The notes beneath the pieces were generated by a model. The model saw only the letters and a program-made list of their open reading frames with translations, was not told the origin of the DNA and searched no databases. Shown here piece after piece: positions 53,101 to 64,000 of a stretch of DNA of 64,000 nucleotides; position 1 is the first letter of the stretch; every line of letters starts with the position of its first letter. The stretch spans positions 7,217,001 through 7,281,000 of the forward strand of contig NC_086182.1 in NCBI RefSeq assembly GCF_023053635.1, given 5' to 3'. The position numbers were made by a program, and so were the translations under genes. The stretch comes from Elgaria multicarinata webbii (taxonomy: Eukaryota > Chordata > Lepidosauria > Squamata > Anguidae).

Positions 53101-53445
53101 TCAAAAAAAGGGAGGATTGGGTCTCCCAAATATTAAACTATATTATGTAGCTAACAGATTAAGACATATTGTGGAGGCAATTACAGGAATAGGAGAATTA
53201 GATTGGATGGAGGATAAAACTACAAGTAATATAGAGATTAATCTGGAGAATGTATTTTTTAGGGAAGGGAAAAAAAGATGGGTAGAAAGTATAGATAACC
53301 CGCTTTTGAGGTCTCACTGGGAAATTTGGAGTAAATATAAAGGGGAGCTGCTTCCGAGCAGCTCCCCTTTGTCACCGGTAATAATGTTAAAGAATTTCCC
53401 GGAGGAATTAAAGAGTAGATTAAGTAAAGTTTTAATAGAAAAAAA

Positions 53446-55343
53446 TAGGCATGTGCTCCGCTCTGATTAGAAGCGTAGAAGCAGGAGCGAATTGGCCTGC
53501 TCTGCCTTCCCCAGAGGCGGAGTAGAAGCGGACCGCAGGCCCCTAGAAGCAAGGCGAAGAGAAGCGCCCATTTTCGGAGCACTCCGGTTTCCGCGGTCCG
53601 ATCCGATCGCCATCTTGAAACATTTCACCCATAGGATTGCATTGCGGAAAAGAAAGGGGGATAACTGTGTTGTTTTTGAAGCTATCTTTCTGAAAATTCT
53701 TGTGCTTGGAGAGTCGTGGATGGGGGTATTTTGAGCCTACTCTCAGCTCTCTGCGTGGTGCGGTTTGTGTGCTAGAATTTTTTAAAAAACCGGCGGGAAA
53801 AATACCTTTTCCGAAGGGCTGAGGGGCAGAGTCAACTCCCGGTCATGATCACATGATCCCAAAGTTGGAGGAGGGGATAGGCAAAATGGGTAACTTGGGA
53901 TTCTGGGAAACTTCTCTTTCTACTCTGAACGGAGTTTTCCCAGTGTTTTTTAAAACAGTAGCTCCACCAAATGCACTAACACAACCTGAAATCATACTAA
54001 CAGATAGGAAACACACAGCAGTGCTACCCACCCTAACTTTGGGGAACAACTGAAAAGATGTGGTGCAAGGGGATGAGCTCCCCTAGGGCATCCCATGTGG
54101 ACGTGCCCTCACTCTCTCCTGTACTTGGAGGGCCATCAGAGCCCTCCAAAGAGAGTAACCCGGTGGAGCAATGCCTATCATGAGTTGAAGTGAGAGCTCT
54201 ACTCCTCAGAGCTCTCGTGGTGGAGCAATGGCTTTCATGAGTTGAACTGACAGCGTTGCTTCTTAAAAGACTGGTCACTAGGACCAGTCAAATTGGCAGC
54301 TGCTTCCCCCTCCCCTGGGCACGTCCCCCTATTGCTGGTAAAAGACAGATATAGCCTTTTTTAAAAAGTTCTTCTTGTTGTTTATTCAGCAACACTGCTG
54401 CTTTTAATTCCACCCCTCCTTTGTTTATTTATTTATTTATTTATTCCATTTTATATGCATTACTGGCTTATCCTTGGCTCACTTCCTTATGCCCCCAGAA
54501 ATGTCTGCTGCCTGCCTGCCTTCCCTCTCTCCTCCCCTGCCCGCCTCACAGGGATGTTGTGTGTGTCTGGCTTTGACTCAGGGGAGAAGTCCTTCCTGCG
54601 CTCAATTAGACTTTTGGAAGTTCCAAATCCATTTTTCAAGTGTGGAAGAAGATTCATAGGTTTATCTCTACTCCCCAATTCATGGCATGTTGGGATTTCC
54701 TTTGAAATGGCCCCATTGAGATGTCTGCAGGTTTAAGCCCCGCCAAAAATCAGGGGATGATGGGACTGCCTTGAGTCTGGGCATGCGTGTGTATCCCTGG
54801 ATAAGCTATCATGGTGGTGAGTTTGAGGTTTCTAATGTGCAAATTGACGGAGCTATGGAAAGGGGTGTGAATGGGGTGTTGGATTTTCATAAATTCCCCA
54901 AAAATCCGGGGATGATAGGACTGCCTTGAGTCTGGGCATGCGTGTGTATCCCTGGATAAGCTATCATGGTGGTGAGTTTGAGGTTTCTAACGTGCAAATT
55001 GACGGAGCTATCAAAAGGGGTGTGAATGGGGTGTTGGATTTTCATAAATTCCCCAAAAATTAGGGGATGATGGGATTGCCTTGAGTCTTGGCGTGCTTGT
55101 GTATACCTCCATGAGGTGTCATGGTGCCAAACGTGAGGTTTCTAACTTTCACAGAAAAAAAGTTGTATACTTTTTTAGCTTAATGCAAGCCTATGGGGGG
55201 GGGGAAACGGAGCTCCGATCTGGATCCGGAGCTCCGCAGCGGAGCGGAGCGGGCATGGGCGGAGCGGGTCGGAGCGAAGCGGCCCGATCCGGAAATCGTG
55301 GATCTGGAAGAGAAGCGGAGCGGGGGGTCCGTGCACACCCCTA
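53446..55343. mobile_element. hAT-like non-autonomous element, 1,898 bp, in L1 ORF2
   Basis: Ends TAGGCATGTGCTCCG and CGTGCACACCCCTA are an imperfect inverted repeat. The 8-base duplication gaaaaaaa is exact (53438-53445 and 55344-55351). Removing the element and one copy restores LIEKNKMKLREWL in frame. Both end regions match the element at 21636. No transposase is present. It contains a roughly 160-base unit repeated about three times (54731-55170). Confidence 0.88.
54731..55170. repeat. Tandem 155-165-base repeat inside the hAT-like element
   Basis: ggggatgatgggactgcc or close variants start units at 54743, 54908 and 55063. Each includes gggtgtgaatggggtgttgg; the third unit is partial. 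Confidence 0.75.
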
Positions 55344-56442
55344 GAAAAAAATAAAATGAAATTAAGGGAATGGTTAAGAGGAATGAATACAAGAGAGGAT
55401 ATGGAAGAGGTCCTTAAAGATAAAAAATTAACTTGGTTAAATTATTGGCAATTAGAACAGTGGACTAAAAAGTGGGTAAGAGATAACAGAGATTGTAGAG
55501 AATTGATGAAGTTTGAGGAATTAATAGTTAAGAAAGAAAATGATAGGGAGAAAAGAACAGTGTTAAAAGGGTTGATGAGTGAAATATATAGAATACTGGT
55601 GGAGAAAGGGTTGATGGATAATTCAGGCAAAATGGTTTGGGAGACAGATTTGAATGTACAAATAGGACAACAGGGCTGGGAGGGACTATGGAAACAAAGA
55701 GCGTTGAGAAATATGTCAGTAAGAATAAAAGAGAATTATTTTAAAATTATATGGAGGTGGTACCTAACTCCGGTTAGATTGAATAAGATAAATAATCAGC
55801 AGTCAGCAAATTGTTGGAGAGGATGTGGGGGTAAAGGAACGTATTTGCATATGTGGTGGGAATGTAACTATGTTCAAAAATTTTGGAAGATGGTGTTTTT
55901 GGAGATTGAAGAAATTGTGGAAATGAAGATAGAACGAACACCAAAAGTTGCATTACTGTCACTATTTGAAGATTCTAAATGTAAAAAGGAAATCAAGGAA
56001 TTGATAACGAATTTGCTGACTGCAGCAAGATTGATTGTAGCTAGGAACTGGAAGATTCAAGGGGAATATTCTATTGAAGAATGGTATAAAGAAGTATGGG
56101 ATATAGCTGTTAATGATAAATTGACAAGTAATATTAAATGGAGAAGAGGTATAGCTAAATCAAATTATTTTGAAGAAATTTGGAAACAGTTCCTAATATT
56201 TGTGTTTTCTAAAGGAAGTGGGAAACCACCAGCAGAAGAAAGTATGAGATTTTGGAATCAGGAATGAGATCCCGAGGTGGGGGGTGCACTTGTAGGTTAA
56301 TTTTGATTATGTTATTTAGATAAGATATTATGTATTCAACGTTTCAATATTATGTAGTATGTTGTTGTTTTTTCTTTATGAGAGGATGTAATGTGTATGT
56401 TTAAGTATTGTGGAAAAATAAAATTATTAAAAAAAAAAAAAA

Positions 56443-57655
56443 CTGTGGCTCTCCTCCAAAGCCAGCCATCACCCCAGCTCCAGCCAGTATAATCTGGACA
56501 GGCCAGTGTGACGTTGTGGCCCAAAAGGAGGGCCACTGTTGTGCCCTCTTCAGACTCTTACCATGAGCTCCCCTCTGTAAGTGCAGGGGGGGAGGGAGGG
56601 TGGATGGGATCCATCAGTTCTGGTGGAAAGAAGGGCTTCTCTTTCCATGCAGATTTTTCAGAAGTGCTCAGTTTTCTCCAACTGACTAAAGCATCAAAAT
56701 GAGTGAGAATCAGTATTTTTAGCTTTTTAAAGTTTTTTGTTTTTTTAATTTGTTTTTTAATGTGATAGCAATTTTGGGAAGGTGCAAACTTTTTCTCCAA
56801 AATGTGCTCCCATCTGCACTGGGGTTTGCGAACGGGGCAGTCCTTGATCTGGGATGCCTGGGATTCGGGGGCCTCGTGCTTTTCTTGTGAGGAGGACTGT
56901 TCCAGTAGGGGCAAGACGTCTCTCGATTTGCAAACGGTGGCCGAAGTAAAAATTACATTACCAAAACACGATATCTGGGGAGAAAAAAAGCAATTTGTCA
57001 CCAATCATATCAATAGAATACAATAAGAAAGAAGCAACCATTCAATAAACATAGATTAGATTCAGTATTACTGGGAAATAGCCAGTACAGAGCAAAGTGA
57101 AAATCAACAGACCAAAAAGTAAACAACAATAAAGGCAATCCACACGACTTATGTTGGTCACATTTTTTTGACTGGAGATGTCCATTGCAAAGTTCAGAAA
57201 AGTGCGAATTTCAAAGGATAATGGATTTTCGGTTCGGTTCGTGCATTCGTTTAAAAGTGCAATATTAGGCAAAGTCACATTAAATGAGAACTGGACTAAT
57301 TTCTCCACCATCCCTACAAGCAAGTTCACCCTCTGAGAGCGACCTACCATGGTTGTCCACAGAAATTTTTCAGGTGGTGGGTTGGGGAAGCTGGTGAGTG
57401 ATTATAATTCATACACATCAGCCTCGCTTCTCCTCATGTGTCTGCACATGTTTTGTTGCTTAGAATCATATACCATGATCCTACACTCTGTGTAGGACAG
57501 TAATTCCTACACAGAGTGTTGGGAAATCCTCGGAATTTGTCAGCATGTAGATGTATACTATATTCTAGGTAATTTGTACACATCAATGTGAGAGTTGGAG
57601 TGCCTGGTTTTAAAGGGCAAGCTAGATATAGTGGGTTTATTGGAAACCTGATGGA
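56443..57655. other. Intergenic, nothing recognised
   Basis: I see no exon, repeat head or LINE coding remnant that I can name in these 1.2 kb. Confidence 0.4.
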
Positions 57656-57659
57656 ATAA

Positions 57660-58215
57660 GAACATAAGAAGAGCCGTGTTGGATCAGATCAAGGGTCCAT
57701 CTAGTCCAGCACTCTGTCCACACAGTGGCCAACCAGCTGTTGACCAGGGACAACAAAGCAGGACATGGTGCAGCAGCACCCTCCCGCCCATGTTCCCCAG
57801 CAACTGGTGCACACAGGCTTCCTGCCTCGAATACTGGAAGTTGCACATAGCCATCAGAACTAGCCTTCTCCTCCAGGAATTTATCCCGCCCCTTTTAGAC
57901 CCATCACCACATCTTGTGGTGGCGAATTCCATAGTTTCAATATGCACTGTGTGAAGAAGTACGTCCTTTTATCTGTCCTGAATCTCCTACTAATCATGGG
58001 ATGATCCCGGGTCCTAGTATTATGGGGGAGGGAGAAAAGTGTCTCCATGTCCACTTTCTCTGCACCATGCATAATTTTGTACACTTCTATCATGTCTCCC
58101 CCTTCCATTCTTTTTTCCAAGCTAAACAATCCCAGCTGCTTTAATCTTCCCTTGTAGGGGAATTGCTCCAGCCCCTTCATCGTTTTAGTTACCATTTTCT
58201 GCACTTTTTCCAGGT
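57660..58215 (-). mobile_element. CR1-clade LINE 3' end, antisense
   Basis: The minus strand codes GRLKQLGLFSLEKRMEGGDM, then VYKIMHGAEKVD, a CR1 ORF2 C-terminus. The 3' region equals that at 8990-9585 inverted. Confidence 0.78.
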
Positions 58216-58217
58216 CT

Positions 58218-58253
<36 letters not shown>
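58218..58253. repeat. (AT)n microsatellite
   Basis: About 17 AT units lie at the inner edge of the antisense CR1 copy. Confidence 0.9.
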
Positions 58254-58255
<2 letters not shown>

Positions 58256-58594
58256 TGTACAAAATCATGCATGGTTCTATGCATGTCTACTCACAAGAAA
58301 TGTATGAACCAAAGCGGACATCTCTGCAATCGTCATTTCATCACTATCCATCCAAGATATTACTGAAGGGGTGCTCAACCTACAGCCCCCTCTTTTCCCT
58401 GCAGATCAGCTGATCAGTGAGGCTTTGGGGAAAAGACTGCCACTATTAGCAATACTGAGACAGTAATCCAGATTGGTGGGGGAGGAAGCTTTCTTCACCA
58501 CTAAGCAGGGAAACTTCATTCTTATCTCTGATCAGAGAATGAAGATAAAAGTGTTTTAAAAGCATTTAAAAAACAGGGGAAGGCTGAACAAGAC

Positions 58595-58979
58595 CATTTA
58601 TTTATTTATCACTAGGATCTCAGGGCGGTGTACAAATACAATTATACAACAATATAAAACAGTAAATATACACAGCTAAAAACACATTAAACCATTAATC
58701 AAGTTGAAAGCAGTATAGAATATAAAAGCAGTAAAACCAATTAAAACCATGTGCAAGCTTGGTGAATTTAGCCATCAAGGCTTTGTTAAAAAGCCATGAC
58801 TTTACTTGGTGCCGGAATAAAGTCAGCGTCGGTGCCAGTTGGGCCTCCAGGGGGAGGGCATTCCATAGCCGGGGCGCCACAACAGAGAAAGCCCTCTCCC
58901 ATGTCCCACCATAGCATATGTCTTGTGTTGGTGGGACGTGGAGGAGGGTTCCTCCAACAGATCTCAAGTCTCGGGCAGG

Positions 58980-58980
<1 letters not shown>
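58595..58980 (-). mobile_element. L2-like LINE 3' end, antisense
   Basis: It begins (TTTA)n, then ctcagggcggtgtacaaata and aaaccattaa blocks. It reaches ggggagggcattccatagc-like bases (complement of the LWNALP region) and gggcgccacaacagagaaag. Confidence 0.7.
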
Positions 58981-58988
<8 letters not shown>

Positions 58989-59030
<42 letters not shown>

Positions 59031-59034
59031 ACAC
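58989..59034. repeat. (CA)n microsatellite
   Basis: About 20 CA units directly follow the antisense LINE end. Confidence 0.9.
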
Positions 59035-59239
59035 CCTTGTTTGCAAGTACTTTCTCCCTTGCTGCCATTTCTGCCTAGGATTCCCTACTAGAACACCTGC
59101 TCCAAGCCACCACTTTCATGGAAACATAATGTTGGAAGGAATCTCGGAAGTCACTCAGTCCAGCCCCTTGCTCAGTGAAGGATCTGCTAGTCTTCCATTC
59201 AAACAAAAGCCAAAAGGGACTTCAAGTGATTATGTTTGA

Positions 59240-61065
59240 AAACATCTCAGCATCCCAGATTAGGCCTTTCTCTCTAGAGGTCAGGATGGAGAACATTGAT
59301 TGTGAAGATGTGTTTCCTACCAGGTAGGGTGAACCACTAACTCTTCCCTGCCTAGCTCAGTTCTTGGTGGCAGCCCTTGGTCTGCTCTTCCAGCTTCCAC
59401 CATGACATCATCTTTCATCATCATATTCCACTTTGAATATTCTCCTTGCCCCCACCTCACAATCCCCAGGGTTACCATAGGGACGGACATAAACAATTTT
59501 GCATCATCGCAATCCTATTCCTTACTGGACATTTGATCAGTTAGGAGCGTTGGAGTTAGTCTCTTCAGAGATTGGCAAATATTTTTGACAGTCGCCTTAT
59601 CTGGAAATTTGCTTTCGTGATGGCAGGTAGGAAATTGTGCCCTCTTGGCATTTAGAAGGATCCTTCTCTTTTCCAGGGGGCTGATGGAGAGACAACAGCT
59701 GTGAGATTACGGATCCATAGTTCATGGGGGATAAAGTTTTGGGGCAGGTTAGAGAAGGTAAAATGTGAGAGCAGCGATAAGAGAAAGTGGAACAAGGAAG
59801 AAGCAACTCCACAGCCATAGTCTTGGGCACAATCCAGCAAAATCAGCCATGACCCCCCCAGTCCCAGCAATGCCAAGGGGCTTCAGTTAGCCATGCCTAA
59901 GGGTAGCACCGGACTTTCAGTGGGAATTAGTCTTGACTAACATTTCCTGTGCCCTCAATGACTTCATTTCATTCTGATGCATTGGTTTACTTATTTCTGT
60001 ACTACAATAAAGGTACAAAGCACTTTATTGAATAAGCAAACTAGACAGATCCCTGCCCCAAGGAGTTGCAATGTAAATTTTGCCAGTGGGAGCAATGACA
60101 CAGGAAGATGAGGAAATGCACACAGACTATGGCAGGTCCTACTTCGTTTTGGTCAAGGAGGTGCGTTTTAAAGCTGACCGAAGGTGGTGCCAATTCTGTA
60201 GAAAACGTTAACGCAATCTGCCCTCTCCTCATGTGGTCCCAGGCTTTCCAACTAGCATTAAGGGATAATTAAAAACAAACAAACAAACATCTCCCACAGG
60301 GCTGTGGAACAGGGCAGGAGACTTTGGGGCAGTTCAGAGTGGTAGAGTCAAGAATGTACATGTGAATAAAGTCATCCATGAATGGATTCCTGAAAAGGCT
60401 TTAAAAGACAACCCCTCCGGCTGGGGTTTCCCATGTCTGTAACTGCACGCCACATGGTAGCTTTCGAGAAAGTGTCCAAGGGAGCTGGGAGCTCTTCCGT
60501 TTTAATTATTCCAGAGCAAAAACTTCTGGAAAGACAAAGAATGTTGGGAAAAGAGTAATCTTTAAATAAATAGTGCTCTATAACAAGAATCGTTCATAGT
60601 TTTAATAGGTGAATTTAAAAAGAGAGGTTTATTTAGCTGGTGCCCACGTCTGCACGAAATATTCAGATTAATCCATTCACATTTGGGAGAAGCCTTCAGT
60701 GTACACAAATGCATATTTCTCATGCTTGTTGTGGTTTGACTTACTCTTGGGCTCCGCTAACGGACTCCCCTCCCGGCACCTTCCGTTCAGGCCAACTGCC
60801 CGTCCCTTTGGACTCCTTTCACATCATAACATTCTGTGGCTTGGTAGAATCTTGGGGTTACCGTGGGGACAGCAGTAATCCAGTCCATAAGGTCCCAGTT
60901 CCATGGGTCCCTTTTTACTGGAAGCTGGCTTGAGTCAACTCCTCAGAACAGGTTGCTCTGAGGACTTGTCAAAATATTTTGCCTTGATAATACTGGCAAA
61001 GTTGCTTAAAGAGATCAGAACTATCAATTTCATCATCATCATCGTCGTCGTCATCGTCGCCCATC
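59240..61065. other. Upstream of C2orf78, no gene or repeat assigned
   Basis: The first exon of C2orf78 may lie here, but no ATG exon with a donor in the needed phase could be chosen with confidence. A LINE-tail scrap is possible near 60030-60130. Confidence 0.35.
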
Positions 61066-61069
61066 CTAT

Positions 61070-61260
61070 TGCCAGCACATGCATATTAAGACAGCAAAGT
61101 CTTAATATGGTGCTGACAAGAGTATAATGTTGGTACGAGGTGGACCTTGCTGAGAACGTTCCACTATTGGGACAACCACCAAAAGGGCTTTTTTCCTTGT
61201 TGCCATCTCTTGGACTTCCCTTGGAGAAGGTATTCAGAGGGTAAGTGTCTTGAGCATCAA
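61070..61260 (-). mobile_element. L2-like LINE fragment, antisense
   Basis: cttaatatggtgctgacaag, ggtggaccttgctgagaacg and tggacttcccttggagaagg follow the usual block order of antisense copies. Confidence 0.5.
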
Positions 61261-61435
61261 CCCCTCACAAAAACACAAAAACCCTTTATGGGAGCCTTGT
61301 GAGGAGCACTGAAATGATGTCTGTGAACACTCAAGACCAGCTAAATCTATTCAATTGCCCTAAGGGCTGACAGTTGCTCAGGCTGATCAAGAGGTACAAT
61401 TGTTAATTCCCCTGCCCATTTCATTTGTGTTATAG

Positions 61436-63723
61436 ATCAAGCCCCAAATCCACAGCCACAGGAAGGCTCAAACCGTCAACCTCAGAGCATCCCAGTGGTG
61501 ACTGCCAGCTCTACAGTGGGAGGAGGTCCTCACAACATCTATGGAACATCCATGCCATGTCTGAGCTCCGCCTGGCTGCAGCCTTCAATCTCAGCTCTGC
61601 CCATCCGGCTGAACCCAGGGAGTGCCAGCACCTACAGCTCCCTGCCTCCACAAACATCTCACCTGCAGGGAGTTTTGAGGAATCAGAATCAGCTGCAGAT
61701 TCCCAGCTCAGCAGTTCTTTACCCTCCTGCCCATGGGTGGGGAGCCACTGGCCACCTCCCTGGGCCGTTCTATGGGGCACCAACATCTCAGTACAGAGGC
61801 CTTCCCAGTGCCAGCCCCGTGGAGCAGCTGTATGCCCCCTCCCACCTCCATCCTGGGGCCAGTCTTCAGCTAGTGCAGATACAGCCTCCCAGGCAAGGAC
61901 ATGTCCAGCCAGCCTCTTTCCAGCCTCTGTACAACCATGTGACCTTGGCCTCCATACCTTTTAGAGAGAGGAATCCCGTCGTTCAGGCGGACAGAGCTGT
62001 CCCTGCATCACCAGCCCCAAACAACAAAGTGGTTTTGGTTCTCAAAGAGGTGGAGCCACGAACCGTTGTGACACCTGCTCCAGACAGAGGGTGTTACGCA
62101 GCACCATCAAAACCCAGCAATGCCAGAGCAACAGAAGCAGGCGCCACAGGTATGGATGACCTTTGCAAGGAGTGCAAGTCCATAGGGACACCCATCCCAG
62201 GCCCAATTTACATAGCTGATGATGGCAGCTCTCCAGCTGCAAAGCCAAAGGATAAGGGGAAAAACAAGAGGCGAAAATCTCAGACCAGTAAGTGCAAAAG
62301 TCCAGATGATGGAAAACTGAGCCATGAAGGGAGGGCGCATGAGATTATCAGCAAACGAAAATGTAATGATCCCGGATCGAAAAACGTCAGCAAAATCCCC
62401 AGGATCTCTGTGGAGCCAGGAGCCAGTAAATTGAATTCTGATAAAAGCCAGTCCAATAATCTACCTTCAAAGGCACCTCAGACTAAGGGGAAAAGAAAAG
62501 TGGTTTCATTTGAAGGAGAACTTTTACAAAAAAGCCCTGGAACAAATCGGGAGTCACATATATCTAAACACTCAAAATATGAGGGAACAGAAAGCACTCT
62601 GGGATGTGAGGAAAAATGGACCAGCCACAAGCATGAGAACAAGACACTACAGCATGTGCTATCTGAGGCAAAGGGAGGGAAAAAGCTTCCCCAGAAGAGA
62701 GACCAAACATTGCCAAAGAAGGGGAAAATAGAAGTCTCCGTATCCGGACCTGATCTTTTGAGAAAACTACAGAAAAGTCTTGAGGTAGACCTGAGCAGTT
62801 CCCAATCCAACAATTTGCAGACAGGTAAGAATGATTCAAAGTACGGGGGAAATCAGTCACAAGGCAAAGGCAAGGCAAAGGTAGACGTGAATCTCCCTGC
62901 GGTTAAAGGGGTAAAAAAAGATGCCCAAATGGAACGGGAAAAGGCTTTGGAGCAAATGCCTAGGCGCAATCTAGCTTTGCGCATGATGGACTCTGTGCAG
63001 GTCTTCTACCCCCTGGGGAAGAACAAAGCTCCATCCCCCCGTATTAAGAAGATTCCTCCAATTAGTTCTTCCAGCACAATCCCCGAAAAGCCGTCCACCG
63101 CAACAGCAAGACCTCCGTCTAAACCACTTGCAAGGCCGCCACCGAGCTCACTATCCAAAGCACCACCTGGCTCCTTGCCAAAGGCCCCATCCAGTTCACT
63201 GACGAGACAACAACCAGCTTTACTGGCTAAGCCACTGGTACAGCCAGTGAGGAAGCCAGGGCCGAAACTGATGCTTGACCCATCATTCCTGCAACCATAT
63301 GAGCCAAAGCCATCGTCCTCTCAGGTCTCCCAAGCCAGCGGGCGGAGAGCGCAGGCCAGAGGGGCTGGGAAATCAGCTGGTCTCTCTTCCAGGCCAGCTG
63401 TTGTTGTAGCAGGATGCGGGTGGACACCCATCAGCGCGTGCTCCTCGACGCTCGTGAAACGTCAGCCTCCGGGTGACGACCCTTCTGCATCCCCACCGTA
63501 CGAAGGGGCGACATTCATCCCGTGGAGAACGCCCCCTGATGACCTGGAAATTTCGGAACCTATAACAGAAGAACAACGACCCATCAGAGAAATGATGAAG
63601 CGACGAGCTCAGAGGGAGAGGGAGGAGGCAGCGCGCTGGACATCGGTGGGGCGAGTGCAGTTTTTTGTGGCGCGGGAGAAAGAAATGGACATATCCATTC
63701 GGTACGGCTACCCTCGGCGGTAA
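61436..63723 (+). CDS. C2orf78: C2orf78 ortholog (DUF4629 family), main coding exon
   Basis: The acceptor tttgtgttatag opens a reading frame of 761 full codons to TAA. Near the start, IPVVTASSTV and SSAWLQPS match VVSTVAP and SSAWLLPS of human C2orf78 as I recall it. VVLVLKEVEP matches VMVLKEVQP, MMDSVQVFYPLGKN matches MLESVQVFHALGKK, and the end PITEEQRPIREMMKRR with VGRVQFFVAREKEMDI matches the conserved C-terminus. The middle is lysine-rich and low in complexity (about residues 240-500), followed by a proline-rich run of PPSKP/PPSSL/PPGSL repeats. No signal peptide or membrane segment is visible. The function is unknown; the basic composition suggests a nuclear protein. The exon starts two bases into a codon, so a short first exon lies upstream and was not found. 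The identity is firm; the role is not known. Confidence 0.88.
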
Positions 63724-63882
63724 TGAGCACAAGCACCCCGCTTTATTGACCAGGAGGGCGAACAGAAGAGTCACTTTTTCATAATTTCCCTTTTTGCACT
63801 AAACTGTCATCTTAATTATGAATCTTATTGTTGTTTTTATATAAGGGCCGGTAAAATGTCCGTATCTGCTTCAGTTCAGTAT

Positions 63883-63888
63883 ATTAAA
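63883..63888 (+). terminator. C2orf78: Possible poly(A) signal of C2orf78
   Basis: The variant signal ATTAAA lies 160 bases after the stop. No canonical AATAAA occurs before the window ends, so a later site is possible. Confidence 0.25.
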
Positions 63889-64000
63889 AGCTTGAAAGCA
63901 GTATATTAGAAGCATTGGACTGGCTTCTATACTAGGACTTATTGTATGTTTATATCTCCTTTACATAGTTCAGTGTTTAAATCTATAGCTGGGCTCCTTA

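Larger units (their letters stand above)
50518..56267 (+). pseudogene. L1 ORF2 (endonuclease / reverse transcriptase), damaged
   Basis: The endonuclease starts STLNVKGLG and includes MQETHQK, AGDFNMV and SRIDYILVS. The reverse transcriptase (51598-52908) has SYRPISLIN, LDIFKAFD, RGTRQGCPLSP and FADD. The C-terminus (55356-56267) has the CWRGCGGKGTYLHMWWEC zinc-knuckle. Damage: a frameshift in an A-run near 50715, a stop (TAA for Tyr) at about 50851, a frameshift near 51555, another in an A-run near 52873, and the hAT-like insertion at 53446. Without the insertion it is about 1,280 codons, normal for L1. Confidence 0.85.
48985..56442 (+). mobile_element. Near full-length L1 LINE with a hAT-like insertion
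   Basis: In order: a 5' UTR of about 280 bases, ORF1 (49267-50118), a G-rich spacer, ORF2 (50518-56267) and a short 3' UTR with AATAAA and a poly(A) run (56427-56442). Without the 1.9-kb insertion it is about 5.6 kb. The 5' edge was placed where LTR homology stops; no target duplication was identified. It lies between SH2D6 and C2orf78. Confidence 0.85.

Noticed and set aside
49000-56442. ORF1/ORF2 pair as a new host system
   Set aside because: Coiled-coil ORF1, APE-type endonuclease, reverse transcriptase, zinc-knuckle and poly(A) tail make this a standard L1.
61317-61380. ATG at 61318 as C2orf78 exon 1 (MSVNTQDQLNLF)
   Set aside because: The frame meets a stop before any donor, and the intron to 61436 would be too short.

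Overview
This is vertebrate nuclear DNA, most likely from a squamate reptile (lizard or snake). The best taxonomic marker is the Sauria-type tRNA SINE, present in both orientations at 5870-6177 and 25412-25712. CR1 and L2-like LINE ends, a near full-length L1 and many short DNA-transposon copies agree with this. Genes are split into small exons with GT-AG introns. About half the window is recognisable repeat.

Three host genes lie on the + strand. (1) 937-10438 holds the last five coding exons of a glucosamine-6-sulfatase (GNS) family gene. It appears to be a GNS-like paralog, because it ends soon after the last conserved cysteine; upstream exons are outside the window. (2) About 14460-46574 holds what I read as the complete gene for SH2D6, an adaptor of the SLP-76/BLNK family. 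The model has 17 coding exons with consistent phases (360 residues): a start codon at the end of exon 1, a proline-rich SH3-ligand stretch, acidic tyrosine motifs, and a C-terminal SH2 domain split over three exons. Octamer (POU-factor) motifs lie just upstream of the exon 1 donor. (3) 61436-63723 is the main exon of a C2orf78 (DUF4629) ortholog. Human SH2D6 and C2orf78 both map to chromosome 2p, which supports the identification.

Repeats fill the introns and gaps. Notable items are: a hAT-like non-autonomous family with 8-bp target duplications (21636-22383, 31398-31713 and a 1.9-kb copy at 53446-55343 inside the L1); a palindromic 320-bp TAGGGTGACC family (18601-18920, 19516-19835 and an expanded copy at 44901-46004 containing a 566-bp tandem duplication); a fossil Ty3/gypsy-type fragment on the minus strand at about 46553-48505, beside two head-to-head LTRs of another family (48503-48981); and a 7.4-kb L1 at about 48985-56442 with ORF1 and a damaged ORF2.

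The three genes need not work together. One is lysosomal sulfate removal, one is a cytosolic phosphotyrosine adaptor, and one has no known function. Stretches not listed are intron or intergenic DNA in which I see only short repeat scraps or nothing recognisable.
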